Source of the DNA: DAOUBP01 sp964513075
Lineage (GTDB): Bacteria; Chloroflexota; Anaerolineae; CG2-30-64-16
Direction: 5' to 3'
Assembly: GCA_964513075.1 (NCBI GenBank)
Contig: CAZELR010000013.1
Coordinates: 1 to 64,000, forward strand
DNA: 64,000 nucleotides
The notes under the pieces were generated by a model that saw only the letters and a list, made by a program, of their open reading frames with translations, ran no database searches and was not told where the DNA came from. Every line of letters begins with the position of its first letter. The first letter of the stretch is position 1. Of this stretch, positions 24,738-35,007 are shown one piece after another. Position numbers and translations under genes: made by a program.

Positions 24738-26333
24738 TTATTCCCTATATCCATTCAGCAGCGCATACTCCATGCTGTCCGCCAGCGCCTGCCAGGAAGA
24801 TTCGATGATGTTAGGTGATGCACCGACGGTGCTCCAAGAGGAGCGACCGTTGCGTGTCTCGATGATGACGCGTGTAACGGCCGCGGTGGCGGCATCACCA
24901 TTGAGGATACGTACTTTATAATCTGCCAACTGGATATCGGCCAGGCGTGGGTAGTGCGGCACGAGCGCCTTGCGCAGCGCCCCATCCAACGCGTTGACCG
25001 GGCCGTTGCCTGCGGCCGCAGTGTGCATGATTTCATCGCCGACTCGCACCTTTACCGTAGCTTCTGCCAACATGCCGCGGCCCGTGCGATGCTCAACCAC
25101 AGCCATGAAGTCCAGCAGTTCGAACGGCGGCCGGTAATCCGGCTGCATCCTCTGGAGCATCAGCGCTACCGACGCTTCTGCGCCTTCAAAGTAGAAGCCG
25201 CGACTCTCGAGCTCCTTCACCTGAACCAGCACGCGTTGGACATCTTCGCGGGTGGCGTCCAAGCCGAACTCGCGTGCTTTGTAAACCAGGTTGCCGCGGC
25301 CAGAGAGCTCGCTCACCAATACCCGTTTTCGGTTGCCGACCAGTGACGGGTCGATGTGTTGGTAACTGGCCTCCACCTTCAGGATCGCTGCCACATGGAT
25401 GCCACCCTTGTGAGCAAACGCGCTCGCACCTACGAACGGCAGTCGCGGGTTGGGAATCATGTTGGCAGATTCATCCACGAAGTGAGACAGCTCTGCCAGG
25501 CGACTTAACCCAGTTTCGTTCAGGCAGTGGTAGCCCATCTTGAGCTGTAGATCGGGGATCAAGGTACAGAGGTTGCAGTTGCCGACCCGCTCGCCGTAGC
25601 CGTTGACCGTGCCCTGCACCTGCGTCGCGCCGGCGCGCACTGCGGCCAGAGCATTGGCTGCGCTGAGACCTCCATCGTCGTGCGTATGAATTCCGATCTG
25701 TACTGGTCCTGGGACGTTGCCTTCGAGGCAGTGCCGGGCCAGATAGTCACGGGCCTTGCCGACGACGTTCTCCACATCCCAAGGCAGTGCGCCGCCGTTG
25801 GTCTCGCATAGGATCACAAATTCTGCGCCGCCGCGCGCCGCCGCACCGATGGTTGCCAGGGCATATTCGGGGTTAGCTTTGTAGCCATCGAAGAAATGCT
25901 CGGCATCGTAGAAAACGCGGCGACCATTCGCTGCAAAGTAGCGAACGCTCTCGGCAATCATCGCCAGGTTCTCGTCCAGCGTGGTCTCCAGCACATGATG
26001 CACATGCAGATCCCAACTCTTGCCGACCAGGGTGACGCAAGGCGTCTCTGCCGCCAGCAGCAGCGCGACCTGTGGATCCGTTTCGCAGGTCGTCCCGGCG
26101 CGTCGCGTTGCGCCGAACGCAGCCACCTGGGCCTGATGCAGCGGTTTTTCGCGGATGCGGCGAAAGAATTCGACGTCTTTCGCGTTGGAGCCTGGCCAGC
26201 CGCCTTCAATGAAGTGAATGCCGATCTCGTCCAACCGCTGGGCGATCTTGAGCTTGTCCTCTAATGAGAAAGCAATTCCCTCGCCCTGCGCGCCATCACG
26301 CAGTGTAGTATCATAAATGTAGATCTGATTCAA
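24738..26333 (-). CDS. cimA: (R)-citramalate synthase
   Basis: 531 residues. IYDTTLRDGAQGEGIAFS and GIHTHDDGGLSAANALAAV mark the HMGL-like TIM barrel; the first motif reads GAQGEG, typical of the CimA-type (TIGR00977) group rather than the GEQSPG of LeuA. A C-terminal LeuA-dimer regulatory domain follows residue 390. It condenses pyruvate with acetyl-CoA to citramalate, a threonine-independent entry to isoleucine. The start is TTG at 26333, directly after the leuD stop, with GGAGAG upstream. Confidence 0.92.
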   Translation of the reverse strand: MNQIYIYDTTLRDGAQGEGIAFSLEDKLKIAQRLDEIGIHFIEGGWPGSNAKDVEFFRRIREKPLHQAQVAAFGATRRAGTTCETDPQVALLLAAETPCVTLVGKSWDLHVHHVLETTLDENLAMIAESVRYFAANGRRVFYDAEHFFDGYKANPEYALATIGAAARGGAEFVILCETNGGALPWDVENVVGKARDYLARHCLEGNVPGPVQIGIHTHDDGGLSAANALAAVRAGATQVQGTVNGYGERVGNCNLCTLIPDLQLKMGYHCLNETGLSRLAELSHFVDESANMIPNPRLPFVGASAFAHKGGIHVAAILKVEASYQHIDPSLVGNRKRVLVSELSGRGNLVYKAREFGLDATREDVQRVLVQVKELESRGFYFEGAEASVALMLQRMQPDYRPPFELLDFMAVVEHRTGRGMLAEATVKVRVGDEIMHTAAAGNGPVNALDGALRKALVPHYPRLADIQLADYKVRILNGDAATAAVTRVIIETRNGRSSWSTVGASPNIIESSWQALADSMEYALLNGYRE

Positions 26334-26933
26334 TTAAAGATCTCTCCGCATGTGAGTCACTTCGTACGCGATAATGGCTTCGGTTTGATCCAGCAGGTAG
26401 CCTAACTCATCTACCCCTTGCAGCAGGCAGCTCTGTGCAAAAGGATCGATCGGGAAAACCGCTGTCGTGCCGTCCGACAAGCGCAACGTCTGCGCGGCCA
26501 GATCGATCGTCGCCTGCGCGGCGGGATCGGCCGCTACCATCTCGAATAGCCGATTCTGGGTTGCGGCGTCAACCACCACGGGCAGCAGGCCGTTTTTTAG
26601 CGCGTTGTTGCGAAAGATATCGGCGAACGACGTGCTGATCACGGCTCGAAAGCCGAAGTCGGCCAGTGCCCAGGGTGCGTGCTCGCGCGAGCTGCCGCAC
26701 CCGAAGTTATCACCTGCCAACAACACCTGGCAGCCCTGCGCGTCCGGCCGGTTAAGCGCGAAGTCGGATCTGGGCTGACCCGCGGCATCATATCGCCAGT
26801 CGGCAAAGAGATTCTTGCCCAATCCGGTCTTTACGGTGGTTTTCAGAAACCGCGCCGGGATGATTTGATCGGTGTCGATATTGTCGATGGGCAGCGCAAC
26901 GATGCGCGAAGTTAAAGTAACAAAGGGTTCCAT
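26334..26933 (-). CDS. leuD: 3-isopropylmalate dehydratase small subunit
   Basis: 199 residues from ATG 26933; an ATG 6 nt earlier sits only one base from the GGAGG site, so the second ATG is preferred. NIDTDQIIPARFLKT, GDNFGCGSSREHAPWAL and the FRNNALKNGLLPV loop are typical. It completes the LeuCD isomerase shared by leucine synthesis and the citramalate route. The stop abuts the cimA TTG. Confidence 0.93.
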   Translation of the reverse strand: MEPFVTLTSRIVALPIDNIDTDQIIPARFLKTTVKTGLGKNLFADWRYDAAGQPRSDFALNRPDAQGCQVLLAGDNFGCGSSREHAPWALADFGFRAVISTSFADIFRNNALKNGLLPVVVDAATQNRLFEMVAADPAAQATIDLAAQTLRLSDGTTAVFPIDPFAQSCLLQGVDELGYLLDQTEAIIAYEVTHMRRDL

Positions 26934-26987
26934 ATCCATGCCTCCCGTGGTGTGGTGACATGCAGTCGTTGCGTATCGATGGTTCTT

Positions 26988-27012
26988 CACGCACCACGCA
27001 TTACGCACCACG
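26988..27012. repeat. Heptamer tract between leuC and leuD
   Basis: CACGCAC, CACGCAT, TACGCAC and a partial fourth, in tandem, running into the leuC stop codon. Same ACGCANN word family as at 57784, 51561 and inside acnA. Confidence 0.8.
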
Positions 27013-28446
27013 TCACATCATCGTCCGCGGATCCGCCACACACCCTGCCACCGCTGATGCCGCGGCAGTCAGCGGGCTGGCCAGGAAGGTGCGGCCTCCT
27101 GGCCCTTGTCGTCCTTCGAAGTTGCGGTTGCTGGTGCTGACCGCGTATTCACCCGGTGCAAGCTGGTCGCCGTTCATCGCAATGCACATGCTGCAGCCTG
27201 GCTCGCGCCACTCACAGCCGGCTTCCTTAAGGATGACGTCCAAACGCTCGGCTTCAGCCTGGGCCTTGATCTGTTGTGAGCCAGGCACCACCAGCACACG
27301 CACTCCTGGATGCACTCGGCGCCCCTTGAGGATGCGGGCGGCCTCGCGCAGATCGGAGAGGCGGCCATTGGTGCAGCTGCCAATGAAGACTACGTCGATC
27401 GGCTGGCCCAATATCGGCTGGTCGGGCTGCAGATCCATGTAGGCCAGCGCCTTCTCCAGCGCCTTCCGTCCGCTCTGCGCATCCTCGCCGTGGCCGTCGC
27501 GCTTGGCTGCCGGGTCGGGCACGCGTCCGGTGATAGGGATGCCCATGCCGGGGTTGGTGCCATAGGTAATCATCGGCTCCAGCAGGCCGGCGTCGATGGT
27601 GACAGTTTGATCCCAGGTCGCGCTTGTATCGCTGGATAACTGTCCTTGGGCAAGGGAGCGCCAACGCGTGAGCGCGGCATCCCAATCCGCGCCCTGAGGC
27701 GCGCAAGGGCGGCCGGCCAGGTACTCGTAGGTCGTATCATCTGGCGCGATCAACCCGGCCCGCGCGCCTCCCTCGATGCTCATGTTGCAGACCGTCATCC
27801 GCTCTTCCATTGAGAGCGCTCGGATGGCGGCGCCGGTATATTCGATCACTTGTCCTGTGCCGCCGCCTACGCCGATCTTGGCGATCACGGCCAGGATGAT
27901 GTCCTTGGCCGACACGCCCTGTTTCATCCGGCCGGTGACATCTATCCTGAGCGTTTTGGGCTTGGCTTGCAGCAGACATTGGGTGGCTAACACATGCGCC
28001 ACTTCGCTGGTGCCGATGCCGAAGGCTAAGGCGCCAAACGCGCCGTGGGTAGCCGTGTGGCTGTCGCCGCAGACGATGGTCATGCCTGGCTGGGTGAGTC
28101 CCTGTTCTGGCCCGATCACGTGCACGACGCCCTGTTTGCCGGTAGAGGGATCGTACAGGGGAATGCCGAAGTCGCGACAGTTGGTTGCCAGTTGCGCCAT
28201 CTGCGTGGCGGCCAGAGCATCGCGGATCGGCAGGCTGCGGTCGTGGGTGGGGATGCTGTGATCTACGGTAGCAACGGTTTTGTCGGGCCGTCGCACGATG
28301 AGGCCGCGCTCGCGCAGCGTTTGAAACGCTTGTGGCGATGTGACTTCATGGACCAGGTGCAGGTCGATGTAGAGGACCGCCGGGCTGCCGGCCTCTTGGA
28401 CGACGACGTGGTTGTCCCAGATTTTATCGAACAGTGTTCGAGACAT
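27013..28446 (-). CDS. leuC: 3-isopropylmalate dehydratase large subunit
   Basis: 477 residues of the aconitase superfamily. DSHTATHGAFGALAFGIGTSE, the cluster cysteines in FIGSCTNGR and CEWREPGCSMC, and the DHSIPTHDRS motif are present. It isomerises 2- to 3-isopropylmalate with LeuD. ATG 28446 is preceded by AAGGAG lying in the end of leuA. The last codons and stop touch a heptamer repeat tract. Confidence 0.95.
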   Translation of the reverse strand: MSRTLFDKIWDNHVVVQEAGSPAVLYIDLHLVHEVTSPQAFQTLRERGLIVRRPDKTVATVDHSIPTHDRSLPIRDALAATQMAQLATNCRDFGIPLYDPSTGKQGVVHVIGPEQGLTQPGMTIVCGDSHTATHGAFGALAFGIGTSEVAHVLATQCLLQAKPKTLRIDVTGRMKQGVSAKDIILAVIAKIGVGGGTGQVIEYTGAAIRALSMEERMTVCNMSIEGGARAGLIAPDDTTYEYLAGRPCAPQGADWDAALTRWRSLAQGQLSSDTSATWDQTVTIDAGLLEPMITYGTNPGMGIPITGRVPDPAAKRDGHGEDAQSGRKALEKALAYMDLQPDQPILGQPIDVVFIGSCTNGRLSDLREAARILKGRRVHPGVRVLVVPGSQQIKAQAEAERLDVILKEAGCEWREPGCSMCIAMNGDQLAPGEYAVSTSNRNFEGRQGPGGRTFLASPLTAAASAVAGCVADPRTMM

Positions 28447-28450
28447 AGTG

Positions 28451-30082
28451 CTACTCCTTCGACTCCGCCTTCACCACTGTCAGCATCTTGTTGAGTGCAC
28501 TCATGTATGCCTTGGCGCTGGCAACGATGATGTCCATGTCGGCGCCGTGCCCGCTGAAGGTGCGGACGCGCGGGCCTGCCTGGGTGAGGTAGGCTTCGCT
28601 GCCGTCGCCGCCGCCATTGTGGGCGCCGTTAGTGCCGGTCACCGCTGTCGGCTCGATGCGGATGGTCACCTCGCCCACGGCGTCGATGCCTTCGGTCACC
28701 GCCTTAATGCTGAACTCGGTCAGCTCATTCGGCACTTGTGTGATGCGGTTGATGGCTTTGTAGACCGAATCCACCGGGCCAGTGCCGATGGCTGCATCCT
28801 CGCGCACAATGCCATCAGGCCCGCGCAAGCGCACTGTGGCGGTAGGTCGCAGGCCGCTGCCGCACGAGACCTGGATATGCTCCAGCCGCCACAGCTCCAT
28901 CGGTTGATAGATCTCGTCGTTGACGATCGCCTCGATGTCCGCGTCCGCGACGACCTTCTTTTTGTCGCACAACTCCTTGAAACGTTCAAAAACGCGGTTC
29001 AGGTCATCGGCATGGAGGTCATAGCCCAGCCCGGCGACTTTGCTCTGGAAGGCGTGCCGGCCGCTGTGTTTGCCCAGCACCAGCTTGCTCTCGGTCAGGC
29101 CGACTGTCTCAGGCTTCATGATCTCATAGGTCAGCGGGTTTTTCATCACGCCGTCCTGGTGGATGCCTGCTTCATGCGCGAACGCATTGGCCCCGACGAT
29201 GGCCTTGTTGGGTTGGACCACCATGCCGGTGTAGGCGCTGACCAGGCGGCTGGTCCGTGCGATCTGCGTGGTATCGATGTTGGTCTGGAGACCATACACC
29301 GTTGGCCGGGTGTGCAGTGCCATCACCACCTCTTCCAGCGAGGTGTTGCCTGCCCGTTCGCCGATGCCGTTGATGGTCACTTCGACCTGTCGCGCGCCAT
29401 TTTCGATCGCGGCCAGGGTGTTGGCGGTTGCCAGCCCCAGGTCGTTGTGACAGTGCGCCGAGATGATGACATCCTTAGCGCCCGGTACGTGCTCCCGGAT
29501 GCCGGCGATCAGCGCGCCGAACTCGGCCGGCGTGGTGTAGCCCACGGTATCCGGGATGTTGAGCGTGGTCGCGCCGGCCTTGATGGCTACATCCAGCACC
29601 TGGTACAGGAACTCCGGGTCGGAGCGGCCGCCGTCCTCCGGCGAAAACTCTATCTCGGCGCACAGGCTGTGGGCGTAGGCCACCATCTCGCCCACACGCT
29701 TGAGACATTCGTCGCGGCTGATCTTGAGCTTATATTGCAGGTGAATGTCGGAGGTTGCCAGGAAGGTATGGATGCGCGGACGTTTGGCCTCGCGTACGGC
29801 TTCCCAGGCACGGTCGATGTCCGCCTTGTTGCAGCGCGCCAGCCCGGCAATGATGGGTGCGTTATCGATCTGGCCCGTGTCCCGCGCCACGCGGCGCACC
29901 GCCTCGAAATCGCCCGGCGATGCAATGGGGAAGCCCGCCTCGATCACGTCCACGCCCAGCCGCGCCAATTGCCGGGCGATCTCCAACTTCTCGTCGATAT
30001 TCAGTGTGGCGCCCGGCGATTGCTCTCCGTCGCGCAGTGTGGTGTCGAAGATGCGGACCGTGTCATTCTTTCCCATGTTCAT
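28451..30082 (-). CDS. leuA: 2-isopropylmalate synthase
   Basis: 543 residues, full length. FDTTLRDGEQSPGATLN, the HCHNDLGLATANTLAAI metal motif and GNTSLEEVVMAL are typical; the C-terminal leucine-binding regulatory domain covers about 390-543, so feedback inhibition by leucine is likely. The ATG overlaps the ilvC stop (ATGA), indicating translational coupling. Confidence 0.95.
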   Translation of the reverse strand: MNMGKNDTVRIFDTTLRDGEQSPGATLNIDEKLEIARQLARLGVDVIEAGFPIASPGDFEAVRRVARDTGQIDNAPIIAGLARCNKADIDRAWEAVREAKRPRIHTFLATSDIHLQYKLKISRDECLKRVGEMVAYAHSLCAEIEFSPEDGGRSDPEFLYQVLDVAIKAGATTLNIPDTVGYTTPAEFGALIAGIREHVPGAKDVIISAHCHNDLGLATANTLAAIENGARQVEVTINGIGERAGNTSLEEVVMALHTRPTVYGLQTNIDTTQIARTSRLVSAYTGMVVQPNKAIVGANAFAHEAGIHQDGVMKNPLTYEIMKPETVGLTESKLVLGKHSGRHAFQSKVAGLGYDLHADDLNRVFERFKELCDKKKVVADADIEAIVNDEIYQPMELWRLEHIQVSCGSGLRPTATVRLRGPDGIVREDAAIGTGPVDSVYKAINRITQVPNELTEFSIKAVTEGIDAVGEVTIRIEPTAVTGTNGAHNGGGDGSEAYLTQAGPRVRTFSGHGADMDIIVASAKAYMSALNKMLTVVKAESKE

Positions 30083-31101
30083 GCTCCGCCCTCGCCCGGC
30101 TTAACCTCTTTTGGGTTCAGCCACGGCATCATGCGGCGCAGGTCTTTGCCGACCTGCTCGATCCGGGAGTTCATGCCCTGCTGGCGCCACCTGTTGAAGT
30201 TCGGCCGGCCGTTAGCGTTTTCCTCGATCCATTCCTCGGCATAGGCGCCGCTCTGGATGTCGGCCAGGATCTGCTTCATGGCCGCACGGGTCTGGTCGGT
30301 GACGATCTTAGGCCCGGCAGTGTAGTCGCCGTCCTCAGCAGTGTCGCTGACGCTGTAGCGCATATAGCTCAGGCCGCCCTGGTACATCAGATCGACGATG
30401 AGCTTCAGCTCGTGTAGGCACTCGAAGTACGCGATTTCGGGCTGGTAACCGGCCTCGACCAGGGTGTTGAAACCCGCCTCTACCAACGCGCTGGCACCGC
30501 CGCACAACACCGCCTGTTCGCCGAAGAGATCGGTCTCGGTCTCTTCAGTGAAGGTGGTCTCGATCACGCCGGCCCGCGTGCCGCCGATTCCCTTGGCGTA
30601 GGCCAGTGCAAAAGCTTTGGCCTGGCCGCTGGCATCCTGCTGGACGGCAACCAGACAAGGGGTGCCGGCGCCATCCTTGAAGACCTCGCGCACGCGGTGG
30701 CCCGGCGCCTTGGGCGCGACCATGCTGACATCTACAAACGCAGGTGGGACGATCTGGCCGTAGCGGATGTTGAAGCCATGTCCGAACATCAACGTCTTGC
30801 CGGGAGCCAGGTTTGCAGCGATGGATTCGCGGTAGATCTTGGCCTGGGCAGTGTCGGGCGCTAGCACCATGATTACATCGGCTTCGGCACACGCGTCGTC
30901 GACGGATAGGACGCGCAGGCCCTGGGCTTCGGCCTTGGTCCATGATTTGCTGCCGGGGTAGAGGCCCACACGAACATCCGCGCCGCTATCACGCAGATTC
31001 AGGGCATGGGCATGCCCCTGGCTGCCAAAACCGATGATTGCAATCTTTTTGCCGCTGAGTAGGCTCAGGTCAGCATCGTTGTCGTAGAAAATGTTCGCCA
31101 T
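30079..31101 (-). CDS. ilvC: Ketol-acid reductoisomerase, class I
   Basis: 340 residues, the short class I form. The NADPH-binding IAIIGFGSQGHAHALNLRDSG is split here as IAIIGFGSQGHAHALN then LRDSG; SGLYPGSK-type specificity loop reads VGLYPGSKSW. Magnesium ligands lie in DLFGEQAVLCGG and the C-terminal knotted domain (FECLHELKLIVDLMY). It makes dihydroxy-isovalerate and its isoleucine counterpart. Its stop overlaps leuA by 4 bp. Confidence 0.96.
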   Translation of the reverse strand: MANIFYDNDADLSLLSGKKIAIIGFGSQGHAHALNLRDSGADVRVGLYPGSKSWTKAEAQGLRVLSVDDACAEADVIMVLAPDTAQAKIYRESIAANLAPGKTLMFGHGFNIRYGQIVPPAFVDVSMVAPKAPGHRVREVFKDGAGTPCLVAVQQDASGQAKAFALAYAKGIGGTRAGVIETTFTEETETDLFGEQAVLCGGASALVEAGFNTLVEAGYQPEIAYFECLHELKLIVDLMYQGGLSYMRYSVSDTAEDGDYTAGPKIVTDQTRAAMKQILADIQSGAYAEEWIEENANGRPNFNRWRQQGMNSRIEQVGKDLRRMMPWLNPKEVKPGEGGA

Positions 31102-31131
31102 GATGATACACGCTCCTCATATTTGCTGTAA

Positions 31132-31150
31132 CGCAAGCTGCCAGCTTGCG
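31132..31150. repeat. REP-like palindrome between ilvN and ilvC
   Basis: CGCAAGCTGCCAGCTTGCG, a 9-bp stem on a one-base centre, preceded by TGTAA. Near-identical copies lie at 31774 and 62374. Confidence 0.8.
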
Positions 31151-31173
31151 AATGGACCTTTTGCAATGAATCG

Positions 31174-31758
31174 CTACCAGCTAAGAATCTCATTGTCCGC
31201 GTCGTTAGCCCCGTTGTCCTCTGTCGGGGGCAGGCCTGTGAAGTAGCCCGAACCGCGCACCATCGCTACCAGGCCCGTGCGGACCATCTCCAGGATGCCG
31301 TATGGCGCCAAGTTGTCGACCAGCGAGTCGATCTTGGCTTCAGGGCCCGTCACTTCGACCATGACGGACTCGGTGCAGATGTCGACGACGTTGGCTCTGT
31401 AGATATCGACCATCTGCTTGATCTCGAACAGTGTCTGTGGGGTGGACTTTACTTTGATCAACGCCAGGTCGCGCATCACGGTCGGCTGGTGAGTCACGTC
31501 TTGCACGGCAATGACGTTGACGAGCTTGACCAGGTTGTTGGCCACCATGGCCGCGTTCGTCTTGTTGGCATCTACCACGATGGTCATGCGGGAAGTATCG
31601 GGGTTTTCGGTGTGGCCGACGGTGAGACTTTCGATGTTGAACCCGCGGCGGCGAAACAGGCTGGCCACGCGCGTCAGCACGCCGGGCTTGTCCTCAACCA
31701 ACGCCATCAGGACGTGGGGAGATTGGCTATTGCCGTTGGTGTGATCCACTAGAGTCAT
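31174..31758 (-). CDS. ilvN: Acetolactate synthase small (regulatory) subunit
   Basis: 194 residues. An N-terminal ACT domain begins at VLMALVEDKPGVLTRVASLF and is followed by the C-terminal ALS_ss domain (LALIKVKS, MVEVTGPEAKIDSLV). It binds valine to regulate IlvB. ATG 31758 was chosen over the longer frame because AAGGA lies 9 nt upstream, and the longer frame would run through the palindrome at 31774. Confidence 0.94.
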   Translation of the reverse strand: MTLVDHTNGNSQSPHVLMALVEDKPGVLTRVASLFRRRGFNIESLTVGHTENPDTSRMTIVVDANKTNAAMVANNLVKLVNVIAVQDVTHQPTVMRDLALIKVKSTPQTLFEIKQMVDIYRANVVDICTESVMVEVTGPEAKIDSLVDNLAPYGILEMVRTGLVAMVRGSGYFTGLPPTEDNGANDADNEILSW

Positions 31759-31773
31759 GGTTGGTGTTCCTTT

Positions 31774-31792
31774 CGCAAGCTGCCGGCTTGCG
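31774..31792. repeat. REP-like palindrome between ilvB and ilvN
   Basis: CGCAAGCTGCCGGCTTGCG followed by TTACA, the same element as 31132-31150 in opposite orientation with one base changed. Confidence 0.8.
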
Positions 31793-31799
31793 TTACATC

Positions 31800-33517
<1,718 letters not shown>

Positions 33518-33518
<1 letters not shown>

Positions 33519-33598
33519 CAATAGCCTCCATAGAGTGGTGCTGTCAAATGAAACGCCCTCCATAGAGCACAATGCTGTGCTTTTGTGGAGGGCGTCAT
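33518..33598 (-). CDS. Possible 26-codon upstream ORF coupled to ilvB
   Basis: ATG at 33598 reads 26 codons and stops at a TGA that overlaps the ilvB ATG (TGATG). AAGG lies 2-3 nt upstream, a weak site. The frame crosses the whole hairpin 33553-33595, so its translation would open that hairpin. This is a layout observation only; no conservation data are at hand. Confidence 0.3.
33553..33595. other. Stem-loop in the ilvB 5' untranslated region
   Basis: Outer 10-bp stem ACGCCCTCCA with its complement (33586-33595) and an inner 6-bp stem AGCACA-atgc-TGTGCT. On the RNA it repeats the ATGGAGG sequence of the ilvB ribosome-binding site within its 3' arm. No U-run follows, so it is not a terminator; it may control translation. 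Confidence 0.55.
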
Positions 33599-33661
33599 TG
33601 CCTTGGTTGCGCCGGCTGTGGCGCTGGTTGTTATCGGTTGATTTGGTTCCGAGGCATCAAA

Positions 33662-33687
33662 AAGGGCCTCCCGGTTGGGAGGCCCTT
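33662..33687 (-). terminator. Attenuator terminator of the ilv-leu operon
   Basis: Minus strand: AAGGGCCTCCC, loop AACC, GGGAGGCCCTT followed by TTTGATG, giving an 11-bp stem with a five-U run. The 5' arm plus loop (CCTCCCAA) is complementary to TTGGGAGG (minus strand of 33732-33739) at the end of the leader peptide gene, which forms the competing antiterminator. Confidence 0.85.
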
Positions 33688-33713
33688 CTCACGTTTCAGG
33701 GTCTAGCCTGGCT

Positions 33714-33809
33714 CTACTCTGGCCTGGCACTCCTCCCAAGCGGATTTAGCTCCTTGATAACAAGGAGCTCGCTAATGACGATAAGGACCAGGCCGGTAGA
33801 AGGTATCAT
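33714..33809 (-). CDS. Branched-chain amino acid leader peptide of the ilv-leu operon
   Basis: A 31-codon frame, ATG 33809 to TAG 33714. Thirteen of its residues are Leu, Val or Ile, including six in a row (LVLIVI) and four more in ELLVIKEL. It begins about 22 nt after the predicted transcription start and ends just before the attenuator. Inside it, AGCTCCTTG and its complement form a 9-bp hairpin around TTAT, and TTGGGAGG (PLG codons) can pair with the 5' arm of the terminator. Stalling at the Leu/Val/Ile codons would leave that segment free and block termination. A clear ribosome site is lacking (GAGAAAA only), which is the weak point. Confidence 0.8.
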   Translation of the reverse strand: MIPSTGLVLIVISELLVIKELNPLGRSARPE

Positions 33810-33837
33810 TGTATATGTTTTCTCAAAGAACGGTGCG

Positions 33838-33866
33838 ACTCTATCACAGGTCACCGGGCTTGTCAA
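33838..33866 (-). promoter_or_regulatory. Promoter of the ilv-leu operon
   Basis: Minus-strand TTGACA (33861-33866, full consensus), 17-bp spacer, TAGAGT (33838-33843). Predicted start near 33831. Confidence 0.7.
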
Positions 33867-33912
33867 TTCCAGAAACTGGGCGAGAGGCTTCAGCGCTGCT
33901 CCGCGATTTGGA

Positions 33913-33975
33913 TTAGACTTGCTCAAATACCGTCGCGGTGCCCATGCCGCCGCCGATAGGCAACATCCAGCAAAC
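33913..33975 (-). pseudogene. Remnant of a thiolase (acetyl-CoA acetyltransferase) 3' end
   Basis: In one frame on the minus strand the sequence reads MLPIGGGMGTATVFEQV and then TAA. The GGGMGTATVFE ending is the hallmark C-terminus of thiolases. Upstream, homology stops within about 10 codons and the 2-hydroxyacid dehydrogenase gene begins at 34001, so more than 370 codons are missing. It marks a deletion just upstream of the ilv promoter. Confidence 0.7.
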
Positions 33976-34000
33976 CACGGTTCGCCGAGAAATCTGATGT

Positions 34001-34996
34001 CTATGACCTCGGACCGCCATGTGCGTACACTTCGGGGTTTACGCAATGGGGCAACCGTTCGCCCCGCAGGCCCGCGATCAGGTTTTGGGCGGCCATCAGC
34101 GCCATCTTGTCGCGCGTAGCCACGCTGGCACTGGCGATATGCGGTGCGATCAGGCAGTTGTCCAGCGCCAGCAGCGGGCTGTCCATGGGAATCGGTTCCG
34201 GGTCTGTGACGTCCAGCGCAGCCGCAAAGATGCGGCGGGCTGCCAGTGCCTCATATAGCGCGCTGGGATCGACTACTGGCCCGCGCGCGGTGTTGATCAG
34301 CACCGCCGTCGGCTTCATCAGTGCGAGAGTCTCATGGTTGATCATGTCGCGCGTCTGTGGGTTGAGTGGCACGTGCAGCGATACGAAGTCAGACTCTCGC
34401 AGTAGCGTCTCCAGATCAACCGAGGCAGCGTGCAGCTCGGGAGGGGATTTCGGTGCAGAGGGATCGAAATAGAGAACTCGCATATCGAAGCCGGTCGCGC
34501 GACGGGCCATTGCCTGTCCGATCCGCCCGAAGCCAATCAAGCCTAAGGTCGCACCGTGCACATCGGGCCCCAGCAGCAGCGACGGTCCCCAGGTCACCCA
34601 CTTGCCCGCACGCACGAAGCGCTCTCCCTCGGCCACGCGTCGCGCGGCCGCCATCAGCAGCGCAAACGCAAAATCGGCGGTGGCATCGGTGAGGATGCCC
34701 GGTGTGTTGCCCACTGGGATGCCGCGGGCGGTAGCGGCCGGCACGTCGACGTTGTCGAACCCGACTGCGTGGTTGCTGATCACCTTCAAGCCTGGTCCGG
34801 CCGCATCCATCACTTCGCCGTCGATACGGTCGGTCAACAGGCTCAACAGGCCATTGACCCCGCGCACGCGTCCCAGCAGCGCCTCGCGGGTGGGCGGCAG
34901 TTCATCGGTCCACAGATCTGTGTTGCAGGATTCCTGCACCAGTCGGAGACCTTTTTCGGGGATGATGCGGGTCACGAAAACTCTTGATCTTGTCAT
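34001..34996 (-). CDS. 2-hydroxyacid dehydrogenase (glyoxylate/hydroxypyruvate reductase-like)
   Basis: 331 residues. NAD(P)-binding GLIGFGRIGQAMARRA, the catalytic Arg in INTARGPVVD, Glu in DVTDPEPIP and His in NCLIAPHIASAS are in place. SNHAVGFDNVDV is typical of the D-glycerate dehydrogenase/glyoxylate reductase branch. ATG 34996 has GGAG 7 nt upstream; a start at 35011 would overlap the GNAT stop. It likely reduces glyoxylate or hydroxypyruvate. Confidence 0.88.
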   Translation of the reverse strand: MTRSRVFVTRIIPEKGLRLVQESCNTDLWTDELPPTREALLGRVRGVNGLLSLLTDRIDGEVMDAAGPGLKVISNHAVGFDNVDVPAATARGIPVGNTPGILTDATADFAFALLMAAARRVAEGERFVRAGKWVTWGPSLLLGPDVHGATLGLIGFGRIGQAMARRATGFDMRVLYFDPSAPKSPPELHAASVDLETLLRESDFVSLHVPLNPQTRDMINHETLALMKPTAVLINTARGPVVDPSALYEALAARRIFAAALDVTDPEPIPMDSPLLALDNCLIAPHIASASVATRDKMALMAAQNLIAGLRGERLPHCVNPEVYAHGGPRS

Positions 34997-35007
34997 GCCT
35001 GGCTCCA

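Noticed and set aside
28412..30244. 610-codon plus-strand frame
   Set aside because: Antisense shadow of leuA and the end of ilvC. Composition is His/Arg/Gly-rich, with no recognisable motif; the minus-strand frames hold full families.
30545..31150. Possible riboswitch before ilvC
   Set aside because: Only a 72-bp gap with one palindrome of the REP-like family; no second conserved stem or terminator.
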